From Chloroflexota bacterium (lineage in GTDB: Bacteria > Chloroflexota > Anaerolineae > Anaerolineales > Villigracilaceae), in NCBI GenBank assembly GCA_013112685.1, contig JABFGC010000002.1:2056902-2120901 (forward strand): a stretch of 64,000 nt of DNA. Reading direction: 5' to 3'. Positions 36,103 through 44,199 of this stretch are shown here, in pieces; the stretch's first letter is position 1; each line of letters begins with the position of its first letter. A model generated the notes under the pieces. That model did not search any database, was not told the origin of the DNA, and saw nothing but the letters and a program-made list of their open reading frames with translations. The position numbers and the translations under genes were made by a program.

Positions 36103-37092
36103 ATGCTTGTATTGAACGCAGAAGAAGTCCGCAAGGCACTCCCGATGAAGGAAACCATCGAGGCGATGAAGAACGCCTACGCCTCGCTCTCCGACGGGAA
36201 GGCGGAAGTGCCGCTGCGGACGCGCCTGCCCATCCCGAATCATGATGCGCTCGGCATCTTCATGCCTGCCTACGTCCAGGCGAAAGATGCCGACGCGCTG
36301 GCAGTCAAAGTCGTATCCATCTTCCCGAACAACCCCGCGCGCGGACTGCCCTACATCCAAGCCGCGGTGTTTGCGTTCGAGGCTGGCACAGGCGCGGTCT
36401 CTGCCGTGTTGGAGGGCGGCGCGCTGACCGCCATCCGCACCGGCGCGGGGAGCGGCGCGGCGATTGACCTGCTCGCGCGCAAAGACAGCAAAGTTGCCGC
36501 CATCTTCGGCGCAGGCGTGCAGGGACGCACCCAGCTGGAAGCCGCCTGTACCGTCCGCAAGATCGAAATGGCATGGATATTCGACTCGGATCCGAATCGC
36601 GCCGCCGCATTCGTAAAAGAGATGGCGGGCAAAGGTTCGCTTCCCGCGGACCTCAGAGCTGCCTCCTCGCCCCGGGAAGCGGTCCAAGCCGCGGATATTA
36701 TTTGCACCGCCACCACCTCTACAACTCCCGTGTTCGACGACGCCGACCTCAAACCCGGCGTGCATATTTCCGCGATTGGCGCATACACGCCTGAGATGGC
36801 GGAAACGCCAGCCGAAACCGTTCGACGCGCAATGGTCTTTGTGGATTCGCGTTCGGCGGTGCTTGCCGAAGCCGGGGATTTGATCCAACCGATTCAAAAG
36901 GGATTGATCACCGAAGCGCACGTCCTCGCGGAACTGGGCGAGATCGTGCTTGGCAGAAAACCCGGCAGGGAAAGCGGGGAGGAAATCACCTTCTTCAAAT
37001 CCGTCGGCGTGGCGGTGCAGGATGCTATGGCGGCGCAACTGGCGTTGAAGAACGCAAAGGCAATGGGCTTGGGGCGGGAGATCGAATTTTAG
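36103..37092 (+). CDS. Ornithine cyclodeaminase / mu-crystallin family enzyme
   Basis: NAD(P)-dependent enzyme of 329 residues. The N-terminal dimer domain has AEEVRKALPMKETIEAMKNAY and the substrate Lys region LAVKVVSIFPNN. The Rossmann motif GAGVQGRTQ lies near residue 134, followed by VFDSD-type cofactor contacts, and IGAYTPEMAE closes the core. Family members act as ornithine cyclodeaminase, ketimine reductase, or alanine or opine dehydrogenase; the exact activity is not clear. AGGCGACC precedes ATG 36103. Position between an amino-acid-type transporter and an amine oxidase supports amino-acid or imine metabolism. Confidence 0.88.
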   Translation: MLVLNAEEVRKALPMKETIEAMKNAYASLSDGKAEVPLRTRLPIPNHDALGIFMPAYVQAKDADALAVKVVSIFPNNPARGLPYIQAAVFAFEAGTGAVSAVLEGGALTAIRTGAGSGAAIDLLARKDSKVAAIFGAGVQGRTQLEAACTVRKIEMAWIFDSDPNRAAAFVKEMAGKGSLPADLRAASSPREAVQAADIICTATTSTTPVFDDADLKPGVHISAIGAYTPEMAETPAETVRRAMVFVDSRSAVLAEAGDLIQPIQKGLITEAHVLAELGEIVLGRKPGRESGEEITFFKSVGVAVQDAMAAQLALKNAKAMGLGREIEF

Positions 37093-37094
37093 AA

Positions 37095-37147
37095 AGTACC
37101 GCAAGATTTATCTTGCGAATAAGCAACGCGACATGAATGTCGCGGTA
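37095..37147. repeat. GTACCGCAAGATT...GTCGCGGTAC nested palindromic repeat
   Basis: Outer arms GTACCGC and GCGGTAC enclose two small hairpins (CGCAAGATTTATCTTGCG and CGCGACATGAATGTCGCG). A relative with GTGCCGCAAAATTCATTTTGCGG and GCAAGATAAATCTTGC lies at 40526-40601. Confidence 0.65.
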
Positions 37148-37166
37148 CAAACATAAGAGGAACACC

Positions 37167-38321
37167 ATGAACCTACCAACCACAGCGGATATCGTCATCA
37201 TCGGCGGGGGGGTGATGGGCGCCAGCGCGGCGTATCACCTTGCAAAGCGCGGCGTGAAGGACATCGTCCTGCTCGAAAAGGAAAAATATTTCGGCACAGG
37301 CGCAACAGGCAGGTGCGCGGGCGGGGTGCGCTACCAGTTCTCCACCGAGATCAACGTACGGCTTTCGCTCGAAAGCCTGCCGATGATCGAGCGCTTCAAG
37401 GAGGAGATCGGGCAGGACGTGAACTATCGTCAGTGCGGCTACCTGCTGATCGCAACCAACGAAAAGGACGCCGTCACCTTCAAATACAACGTGGAGTTGC
37501 AAAACAATCTCGGCGTGCCGACCCAATTGCTCAGCGGGGATGACGTCCGCGCGCGCCTGCCGATGATGCGATTCGACGACGCCCTCGCCGGCACGTTCAA
37601 CCGGAAGGACGGCATCGTGGACCCCAACAGCGTGGTGATGGGCTACGTCAACGCGGCGCAGAAGATGGGCGTCAAAGCCGTCGAGAACGCCGAGGTGACG
37701 GGAATCGCCGTCAGCGGCGGGGAGGTTTCGGAAGTGCAAACAACTCTCGGCGCGATACAGACGCGCACCGTCCTCGATGCAGCGGGACCATGGTCGGGGT
37801 TGATCAGCCGGATGGCGGGCGTCGAACTTCCCATCACGCCCCTGCGCAGGCAGATGTTCACTACCAATCCCCTGCCGGAAGTGCCGGAGGATTTCCCATT
37901 CGTGATTGATTTCGCGCAGTCGTTGTATTTTCACCGCGAAGGCGAGGGCTTGTTGATCGGCATGAGCAATCAAAACGAACAACCCGGCTTCGACCAGAAC
38001 GTGGACGACGAGTTTGAACTGGTGAATTTGGAGGCAGCCATCGAACGCATGCCGCTGGTGGAAAAAGCCAGCCGCGCCTCGCATTGGGCGGGCTTGTACG
38101 AAGTGACGCCCGACGCGCACCCGATTTACGGCGGCACGGACGTGAAAGGGTTTTACGTCTGCACCGGGTTTTCGGGGCATGGCTTCATGCACGGACCCGT
38201 TTCGGGCAAACTGATGAGCGAATTTATTTTGGATGGAAAGTTTTCCACGCTGGATGTCTCGATGCTCGACCTGAAACGCTTCGAGGAAGGAAGATTAATT
38301 CAAGAGTACAATGTGGTGTAA
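37167..38321 (+). CDS. FAD-dependent oxidoreductase (DAO family, sarcosine/dimethylglycine oxidase-like)
   Basis: Flavoenzyme of 384 residues of the D-amino-acid/sarcosine oxidase family. The dinucleotide motif VIIGGGVMGASAAYHLAKRG is at residues 9-28, followed by GATGRCAGGVRYQF, a common active-site loop. The substrate domain carries PLRRQMF, and GLYEVTPDAHPIYGG and CTGFSGHGFMHGP near the C-terminus close the FAD site. Such proteins oxidise N-methylated glycines or other secondary amines. The position beside methyl-amine genes further downstream is suggestive only. AGAGGAAC precedes ATG 37167. Confidence 0.87.
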   Translation: MNLPTTADIVIIGGGVMGASAAYHLAKRGVKDIVLLEKEKYFGTGATGRCAGGVRYQFSTEINVRLSLESLPMIERFKEEIGQDVNYRQCGYLLIATNEKDAVTFKYNVELQNNLGVPTQLLSGDDVRARLPMMRFDDALAGTFNRKDGIVDPNSVVMGYVNAAQKMGVKAVENAEVTGIAVSGGEVSEVQTTLGAIQTRTVLDAAGPWSGLISRMAGVELPITPLRRQMFTTNPLPEVPEDFPFVIDFAQSLYFHREGEGLLIGMSNQNEQPGFDQNVDDEFELVNLEAAIERMPLVEKASRASHWAGLYEVTPDAHPIYGGTDVKGFYVCTGFSGHGFMHGPVSGKLMSEFILDGKFSTLDVSMLDLKRFEEGRLIQEYNVV

Positions 38322-38352
38322 TTATTTGACTCAAGCCGCCTAAAGCATAGAC

Positions 38353-39526
38353 ATGACTTCCGCAGAAATCATCACCATTGGAACCGAAATCCTGCTCGGC
38401 GAGATCGTGGATACGAACACGCGCTACATTGCGCGCACACTGCGAAGTTTGGGCGTGGATTTGTACCGCACCATCACCATCGGCGACAACGTGGAGCGCA
38501 TCGCCGATGCGATCCACAACTCGCTCGAACGCGCCGACATCGTCATCACCACCGGCGGGCTGGGGCCCCACCGTGGACGACCCCACGCGCGAGGCGGTCG
38601 CCAAAGCCCTCGGCGTGGAAACCGAATTTCGTGAAGACCTATGGCAAAGAGGTGGTGGAAACCATTTCACGGTACGGGCGCAAACCGTCGGAGAATCAAA
38701 AGCGGCAGGCGTACGTCCCCAAAGGCGCGATTGGAATCCGCAACCCGGTCGGCACCGCGCCGTGTTTTATTGTGGAGAAGCCCTCACCCCTGCACCCCTC
38801 TCCCAAAATGGGAGAGGGGATGGGGGTGAGGGTTGTGATCTCTCTCCCCGGCGTGCCGAGCGAAATGGAACACGTCCTGCACGAGTCAGTCATCCCATAT
38901 TTGCAAAAGCGCTTCAACCTCGATGAAGTCATCAAAGTCCGCGTGATTCGCTGCGCAGGTTTGGGCGAAGGCATGATTGACGAAAAGATCGCCGACCTCG
39001 AGCGGCTCAGTAATCCCACCGTCGGGCTCGCCGCTCACACCGGCGTGGTGGATGTCCGCATCACGGCGAAGGCAAAGACCGAAGCCGAAGCCGATGCGAT
39101 GATCGCACAGGTCGAGTCGCAGGTGCGCGAAAGGCTCGGCAACGCCGTCTTCGGCGTGGATGAGGACCGGCTGGAAGATGTGGTGCTGGCTATGCTGGCG
39201 CAACGCAGATGGACCTTGGGCCGCCATCGAAAGCGGACTCGACGGACTGCTCGCGCGCAAAGTCCCCCACACCGCCTCCCTCCCGGGACCTGACGCCTGA
39301 ATCATTGACCCAAGCCTTACGCGCCGCCCGGAGCGAATCCAAAGCGGATTTCGCCCTCGGCGTCTCCGTCAATATGGAAACGCGCTCCGCCGACATGGCG
39401 ATGATCTCACCCAAAGGGGAAAAGACACACCGCATCACGTATGGCGGCCCGCCAGGAGCCTGCCGCGCTGGAGCATGAACCTCGCCCTGAACTGGGCTGC
39501 GCACCACGCTGGAGGAAATGACGTAA
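38353..39526 (+). pseudogene. cinA: cinA (competence/damage-inducible protein, NMN amidase-like), broken by about six frameshifts
   Basis: The first segment is a clear CinA start (AEIITIGTEILLGEIVDTNT ... TTGGLGP). After +1 at the GGGGCCCC (38569-38576) it continues TVDDPTREAVAKALGVETEF. After +1 near 38648 it reads ETISRYGRKPSENQKRQAY, PVGTAPCFIVE and SLPGVPSEMEH. After +1 near 39217 it reads TLAAIESGLDGLLAR, then one base too many near 39286, one too few near 39462 and one too many near 39498, ending LRTTLEEMT and stop. The sum of shifts matches the final frame. A palindromic repeat adds about 17 residues at 38781. The next gene's ATG overlaps the stop. Confidence 0.8.
38781..38832. repeat. 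CCCTCACCCC...GGGGTGAGGG palindrome inside cinA
   Basis: A full copy of the repeat at 23132-23181 with arms CCCTCACCC/GGGTGAGGG and core CTCTCCCA-AAA-TGGGAGAG. It encodes PSPLHPSPKMGEGMGVRV inside the CinA frame between FIVE and VISLPGVPSEM, where CinA normally has a few residues. Confidence 0.8.
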
Positions 39527-40518
39527 TGGCGAAGCCCAAGCCGCGCAAACGCAGCGACGCGCCCTGGGTCATCCTTGCCTGGGGGCTGAATATCCTCGGC
39601 TTGGGCGGGATTGCGCTCGTGCTGGTGGCGTACTGGGCGCTGCAGCCCGTTCTTGCCGCGCCGCAGAGTCCCAACCCGAATTACACGGCAACGCTTCCGC
39701 CCACGTTCACGCCGAATCCGTATTCGCTCATCCTGCCGACCATCACGCCCAATCCGCGCTCGACGATGATCGTGGTGGAGACGCCCACCCCGTTCGTCGT
39801 CCAAAATGCGTGGAGGTTTGGCAACGCGCGCATCTCCACCGTCGGCTATTCGGTTTCGGGCAGGCCCATCGAGGTTTACACCTTTGGCAACGGCGAGCGC
39901 GAAAAGATGATCGTCGCCGGGATTCACGGCGGCTACGAATGGAACACCATCGCTCTCGCGGATGAATTGATCCAGCACATCTTCGACCACCCGGAGGTCA
40001 TCCCCAGCGACGTGACCCTGCACATCCTCCGCAACCTGAATCCCGACGGCGACGCGCGCGACCACGGCATTGACGGACGGGTCAACGACCACGGCGTGGA
40101 CTTGAACCGCAACTTCCCCGAAAACTGGGCGAAGACCTGGGACCGCGCCGGGTGCTGGAACCTCACCCCCACCACCGGCGGACCCAGCCCCGGGTCCGAG
40201 CCGGAGACGCGCGCGGTGATGTACTTCCTGCAATCGCACGACGTTGAAACGCTCATCAGTTATCACAGCGCGGCGCTGGGCGTCTTCCCCGGCGGTAATC
40301 CCTGGGAGAAGGATTCCATGAAATTCGCCAAGGCGCTCTCGAAGGTGACGGGCTATCCCTATCCGCCGATTGACACGGGCTGCGTCTTCACCGGCACGCT
40401 GGCAGATTACGCCGTTTCGCTTGGCATCACCGCCGTGGATATGGAACTCTCCACGCACAAATACACTGATTTTGAAGAGAACCTGAAGGCGCTCGAAGTG
40501 CTGTTGAATTGGAGATAA
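39526..40518 (+). CDS. Membrane-anchored M14 zinc carboxypeptidase
   Basis: Carboxypeptidase of 330 residues that removes C-terminal residues, probably from cell-wall or other peptides, outside the cytoplasm. An N-terminal membrane helix (LAWGLNILGLGGIALVLVAY) is followed by a Pro/Thr linker (TATLPPTFTPNPYS). The M14 domain shows GIHGGYEWNT (zinc His and Glu), HILRNLNPDGD, GVDLNRNFPENW (substrate Asn-Arg), ISYHSAALG (third zinc His) and the catalytic Glu in VDMELSTHK. Its ATG overlaps the cinA stop (TAATG), so translation may be coupled. Confidence 0.88.
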   Translation: MAKPKPRKRSDAPWVILAWGLNILGLGGIALVLVAYWALQPVLAAPQSPNPNYTATLPPTFTPNPYSLILPTITPNPRSTMIVVETPTPFVVQNAWRFGNARISTVGYSVSGRPIEVYTFGNGEREKMIVAGIHGGYEWNTIALADELIQHIFDHPEVIPSDVTLHILRNLNPDGDARDHGIDGRVNDHGVDLNRNFPENWAKTWDRAGCWNLTPTTGGPSPGSEPETRAVMYFLQSHDVETLISYHSAALGVFPGGNPWEKDSMKFAKALSKVTGYPYPPIDTGCVFTGTLADYAVSLGITAVDMELSTHKYTDFEENLKALEVLLNWR

Positions 40519-40525
40519 ACAATTA

Positions 40526-40756
40526 CGTGCCGCAAAATTCATTTTGCGGAATGCAAGCAAAGCCCTGGCAATAAATCGCAAGATAAATCTTGCCGTACGA
40601 AAAACCGGTTCTACCGTTTTTAACGGGAAAACTATTTTAAACACGAAGGACACGACGATCACGAAGGAAAAACGCCTGTAAAGTTGACGCCTTTTCCCTC
40701 CTTTGTGTACTTGGTGCCCTTTGTGGTTAGGCTCTTTCCCAGTATATACGGAAAAG
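40526..40756. repeat. Cluster of palindromic intergenic repeats
   Basis: The gap holds a relative of the 37095 repeat (to about 40601), then arms of the AACACGAAGGACACGACG and CCTTTGTGTACTTGGTGCCC type (40639-40733), which are roughly complementary across about 40 bases. No gene or clear promoter seen. Confidence 0.5.
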
Positions 40757-40779
40757 CCGAAAAACCATAAGGAGATTGA

Positions 40780-42756
40780 ATGACTCAAAACGCAGACACC
40801 CTCTTTATCAATGCCATTGTTTTGACGATGGATGAAAAACTCAACCAATACGATCCCGGCGCGGTCGCCGTCAGGGGCGACTCCATCGTCGCCGTCGGGA
40901 ATGAAGCCGAACTGAAAAAGGAATTTACGGCAAAGGAAGTGATTGACTGCGGCGGCAAAGTCCTCATGCCGGGCCTGGTCAACGCGCACACGCACGTGCC
41001 CATGACTCTTATCCGCGGTCTCGCCGACGACCTGCGCCTCGACGTGTGGCTGATGGGCTACATGCTCCCCGTGGAACGCCAGTTCGTCACGCCGGAGTTC
41101 GTGCGCCTCGGAACGCTCATCGCCTGCGCCGAACAGATTCGCAGCGGCGTGACCACCTTCAACGACATGTACTATTTCGAGGACGACATCGCCCAGGCGA
41201 CCGCCGACGCGGGCATGCGCGCCGTGTGCGGCGAATCCATCATGAAATATCCCGCGCCCGACGCGCCCTCCTACGACGACTCGCTGGCGTACGCGCGCGA
41301 ATTCATCAAGAAATGGAAGGGACACCCGCTCATCGTCCCCGCCATTGCGCCGCACGCGCCCTACTCCACCAACCCGGAGATCATTCGTGCCTGTGTGGAC
41401 CTCGCCACAGAATTCGACGTGCCTTTGCACATCCACATCTCCGAGACTGCGTTCGAGGTGGAAAACATGCGCCGGGAACAGGGCATGCCGGTCATCCCCT
41501 ACGTGAAGAAACTTGGCTTGTTCGAAGCCAAGGTCATTGCCGCGCACTGTGTCCACATTGACACCGGCGAAATCCGCACGCTCAAACATGCCAACGCGGG
41601 CGTGTCGCATAACCCATCCTCTAACCTCAAACTCGCTTCGGGATTCGCGCCCGTCCAAAAGATGCTCGATGACGGCTTGAACGTCGGCGTTGGCACGGAT
41701 GGTCCCGCCTCGAACAACGACCTCGATATGTTCGAGGAGGTGCGGCTCGCCTCTTTCGTCGCCAAAGCCTCGTCCAACGACCCGACGGCTCTCCCCGCCG
41801 CGACCGCCCTCCTGATGGCGACCCGCCTGGGCGCCCACGCGCTTCATCTTGGACATTTGACCGGTTCGCTGGAAACGGGCAAACGCGCCGATTTGATTTT
41901 GGTGGACACTTCGCCGCTCCACAACTCTCCGCGCTTCAAACGGGACCCGATGAATGCCTACGCCCAGCTGGTCTTTGCCGCAAAATCCACCGACGTGACC
42001 GACGTGATGGTCAACGGCAAATGGCTGATGCGCGATCACGAACTGCTCACCTTGAGCGAAAAGGAACTGCTCGCGCAGGCGCGGGGACTCGCCTCAAAAA
42101 TTGACGCCTTCCTGACCGAACGCGAACAGTCGGTGCTTTCGAAACTGATCGCGCTGGGCGGCTCGATGGAGGAGGAGTCGTTCGAGGTGCAGATAAAAGT
42201 CAAGGTGACAGAACCAGACTCCATCGTCCAGAATTTGAAGCGCCCGGAGGTTGAAGTCGCAGCGTTCAAACATTATCGTCAATTCGATGAATACTTCCTG
42301 TTCGACGATCCCGCCCAGGGACGCCTGCGATTCCGCGAAGACGATCTCGTCAACGAAAAAGGGGACGTGGTCAACGTGCGTTCGCGCCTGACCCTTCTGG
42401 GTCAAAAACGCGAGGGCGAGATGGGGCACGATGTCCTGCTTTCGCGCAGCCGCTTCCTCGCGCCCGCCACACAGACCCTACGCTTCTACCGCGAATATTT
42501 CAAACCCAAAAAGGAAATCTCGGTGGAGAAAGACCGCCTGCGCTGGCACATCAAATACAAGGATACCGAGTTCTTTGTGAACCTCGATGAAGTGAAACAG
42601 CCCGCGATGGGAATCTTCCTCGAAATCAAGAGCCGCACCTGGAGCCGCAAGGACGCCGACCTCAAGGCGCACCTGACGGGAGAATTGCTCTCCCTGCTTG
42701 GCTTGAAAGACGCCGAGACGGTAACGCAGGATTACATCGAGATTTTGACTGCATAA
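40780..42756 (+). CDS. Amidohydrolase (MTA/SAH or guanine deaminase-like) fused to a CYTH domain
   Basis: Protein of 658 residues. Residues 1-440 are a metal-dependent deaminase of the MtaD/SsnA type: LVNAHTHVPMTLIRG (zinc HxH), HIHISETAFEVENM, IAAHCVHID, and GTDGPASNNDLDMFEE (zinc Asp). Residues about 463-658 form a CYTH-like domain, normally a triphosphate tunnel: FEVQIKVKV at its start in place of ExExK, RLRFREDD, RSRLTLLGQK, SVEKDRLRWHIKYKD, FLEIKSRTWS. AAGGAGATTG precedes the ATG. The joined arrangement stays open and in one frame. Likely activity: deamination of an adenosine-like compound, with the CYTH part handling a nucleotide or polyphosphate. Confidence 0.85.
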   Translation: MTQNADTLFINAIVLTMDEKLNQYDPGAVAVRGDSIVAVGNEAELKKEFTAKEVIDCGGKVLMPGLVNAHTHVPMTLIRGLADDLRLDVWLMGYMLPVERQFVTPEFVRLGTLIACAEQIRSGVTTFNDMYYFEDDIAQATADAGMRAVCGESIMKYPAPDAPSYDDSLAYAREFIKKWKGHPLIVPAIAPHAPYSTNPEIIRACVDLATEFDVPLHIHISETAFEVENMRREQGMPVIPYVKKLGLFEAKVIAAHCVHIDTGEIRTLKHANAGVSHNPSSNLKLASGFAPVQKMLDDGLNVGVGTDGPASNNDLDMFEEVRLASFVAKASSNDPTALPAATALLMATRLGAHALHLGHLTGSLETGKRADLILVDTSPLHNSPRFKRDPMNAYAQLVFAAKSTDVTDVMVNGKWLMRDHELLTLSEKELLAQARGLASKIDAFLTEREQSVLSKLIALGGSMEEESFEVQIKVKVTEPDSIVQNLKRPEVEVAAFKHYRQFDEYFLFDDPAQGRLRFREDDLVNEKGDVVNVRSRLTLLGQKREGEMGHDVLLSRSRFLAPATQTLRFYREYFKPKKEISVEKDRLRWHIKYKDTEFFVNLDEVKQPAMGIFLEIKSRTWSRKDADLKAHLTGELLSLLGLKDAETVTQDYIEILTA

Positions 42757-42763
42757 AAAACCG

Positions 42764-42786
42764 CAGGGGACGGGTCGCCCCTGCCA
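42764..42786. repeat. GCAGGGG...CCCCTGC hairpin repeat
   Basis: GCAGGGG and CCCCTGC arms around ACGGGTCG between two genes; on the plus strand it is followed by A-rich rather than T-rich sequence, so it is not an obvious terminator for the upstream gene. Confidence 0.5.
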
Positions 42787-42795
42787 AAAAAAAAC

Positions 42796-43818
42796 ATGGA
42801 CACTCTTAGAAAAACAATCGCCGTATTCTTTGCCATCCTCTTCGTCCCCGCAGCCGTAATGGCGCTGGCGCTATTCAACTTCGACCGCAACGCCTTCACT
42901 GCCGAGACGTATCAGCAAGCCTTCGCGCGCGAGGACTTTTACAACAAACTCCCCGCAGTGATGGCGGAAGCGATGACGACTTCGGGAGCGGACCAAAGCC
43001 AGTTCCCCATCGTCATGCAGGGGATGAGCCGCGAGGCGTGGGAGGCGTTCTTCCGCTCCCTGCTCCCGCCCGAAGTCTTGAAGCCGATGGGCGACGAGAT
43101 GCTGACTTCCACATTTGCCTACCTCAACGGGCAGACCGACATGGTGAATCTAAACCTCGTGCCGCTCAAAGCCAGCATGACGAACGAGACAGGCGCGCAG
43201 GCGGTCCTTTCGCTTTTGCGAACGCTGCCGCAATGCACTGCCGAGCAGGTCGGGCAGATAACCTTCAGCCTGCTCTCCGGCGGGCAGATCGAATTTTGCA
43301 ACCCGCCCGCAGAGATGTACCCGCTGCTCACGCCGGTGATACAAAGCCAATTGCAGGTCACTGCATCGGTCATCCCGGACCAGTTGACGCTGATGAGCGC
43401 GCCGCCCCAAAACGACCCGCGCCGGAAACTGCAAACCATCCGCTTCTTCATGCGCCTCAGCCCGATCCTGCCGCTGGTAATTTTGCTTGCCCTGACGGTT
43501 TTCGCCGTCCGCTCGCTGAGAGACTGGCTGGGATGGTGGGGAATCCCGTTCTTCATCACTGGCACAGGCGCATTCGCGGTGGGAATCTTCGGTGCGCCGG
43601 TTTTCAAGGACGCGCTTCAACGCATCCTCGTCAGCCGCATGCCCGATTACCTGCCCGCCTTCCTGCTCGATTTCGCCAGCGACTTTGCCTCCGCAATGGT
43701 GCGGGCGCTGCTCAACCCGGTGCTGTGGCAGGGAGCGGCTTTGGCGTTCATCGGTTTCATCATGGCGCTCGGCGGATTTCTGATCAACCGCCGGTCTGCG
43801 GCACAGCACACAGCCTAG
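42796..43818 (+). CDS. Membrane protein, unknown function
   Basis: Protein of 340 residues: an N-terminal membrane helix (TIAVFFAILFVPAAVMALALF), an extracytoplasmic domain of about 190 residues with two Cys pairs (PQCTAEQVG, EFCNPP), then three or four C-terminal membrane helices (LPLVILLALTVFAVRSL, WWGIPFFITGTGAFAVGIFG, GAALAFIGFIMALGGFLI). No enzymatic motif or named family recognised. It stands 40 bases after the amidohydrolase gene and 11 bases before the next small membrane protein, so it may be part of a transcription unit with both. Confidence 0.65.
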   Translation: MDTLRKTIAVFFAILFVPAAVMALALFNFDRNAFTAETYQQAFAREDFYNKLPAVMAEAMTTSGADQSQFPIVMQGMSREAWEAFFRSLLPPEVLKPMGDEMLTSTFAYLNGQTDMVNLNLVPLKASMTNETGAQAVLSLLRTLPQCTAEQVGQITFSLLSGGQIEFCNPPAEMYPLLTPVIQSQLQVTASVIPDQLTLMSAPPQNDPRRKLQTIRFFMRLSPILPLVILLALTVFAVRSLRDWLGWWGIPFFITGTGAFAVGIFGAPVFKDALQRILVSRMPDYLPAFLLDFASDFASAMVRALLNPVLWQGAALAFIGFIMALGGFLINRRSAAQHTA

Positions 43819-43829
43819 TAAGGAAACCT

Positions 43830-44153
43830 ATGCCTGACTCGCCCTCTCCCCAACAGCCCAATTCCGTCGGCAACGCCAGCATGTGGCTGGGAATTGCCTC
43901 TGCCGCGCTGGTGTTTGGGATCGGCATGTGCGCGCTCACCGGCTTGAACCAGCGTTGGATCCAACTGGCAGGCACGCCGCTTTTCGTGTGCGGCGTTTCG
44001 AGCGCGTTCCTCGGTCTGCTGGCGGTTGTCCTCGGTATCGCAGGCATGTTCGGCAGGGATAAATCGCGTTCCACCGCCATTGTGGGACTCATCCTCGGTC
44101 TGCTCGGCGCGTGCATGTTCCCGGGATTCCTGCGCGCAATCGGCGGGGGATGA
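43830..44153 (+). CDS. Small DUF4190-like membrane protein
   Basis: Protein of 107 residues with a hydrophilic start (MPDSPSPQQPNSVGNASMWLG) and three hydrophobic segments of the type seen in DUF4190 proteins (ASAALVFGIGMCALTG, GVSSAFLGLLAVVLGIAGMFG, STAIVGLILGLLGACMF). Role unknown. It follows the previous membrane protein by 11 bases with AAGGAAACC ahead of the ATG. Confidence 0.65.
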   Translation: MPDSPSPQQPNSVGNASMWLGIASAALVFGIGMCALTGLNQRWIQLAGTPLFVCGVSSAFLGLLAVVLGIAGMFGRDKSRSTAIVGLILGLLGACMFPGFLRAIGGG

Positions 44154-44199
44154 CGCAACTTTTCATCAGCCGCAACTGTAATCATGATAAGGCTGATCC

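Noticed and set aside
39190..42039. A 949-codon open frame on the minus strand
   Set aside because: It runs antisense through cinA, the M14 carboxypeptidase and the amidohydrolase, all of which have clear motifs; its translation is His/Arg/Val-rich with no domain, the mark of a mirror frame in GC-rich DNA.
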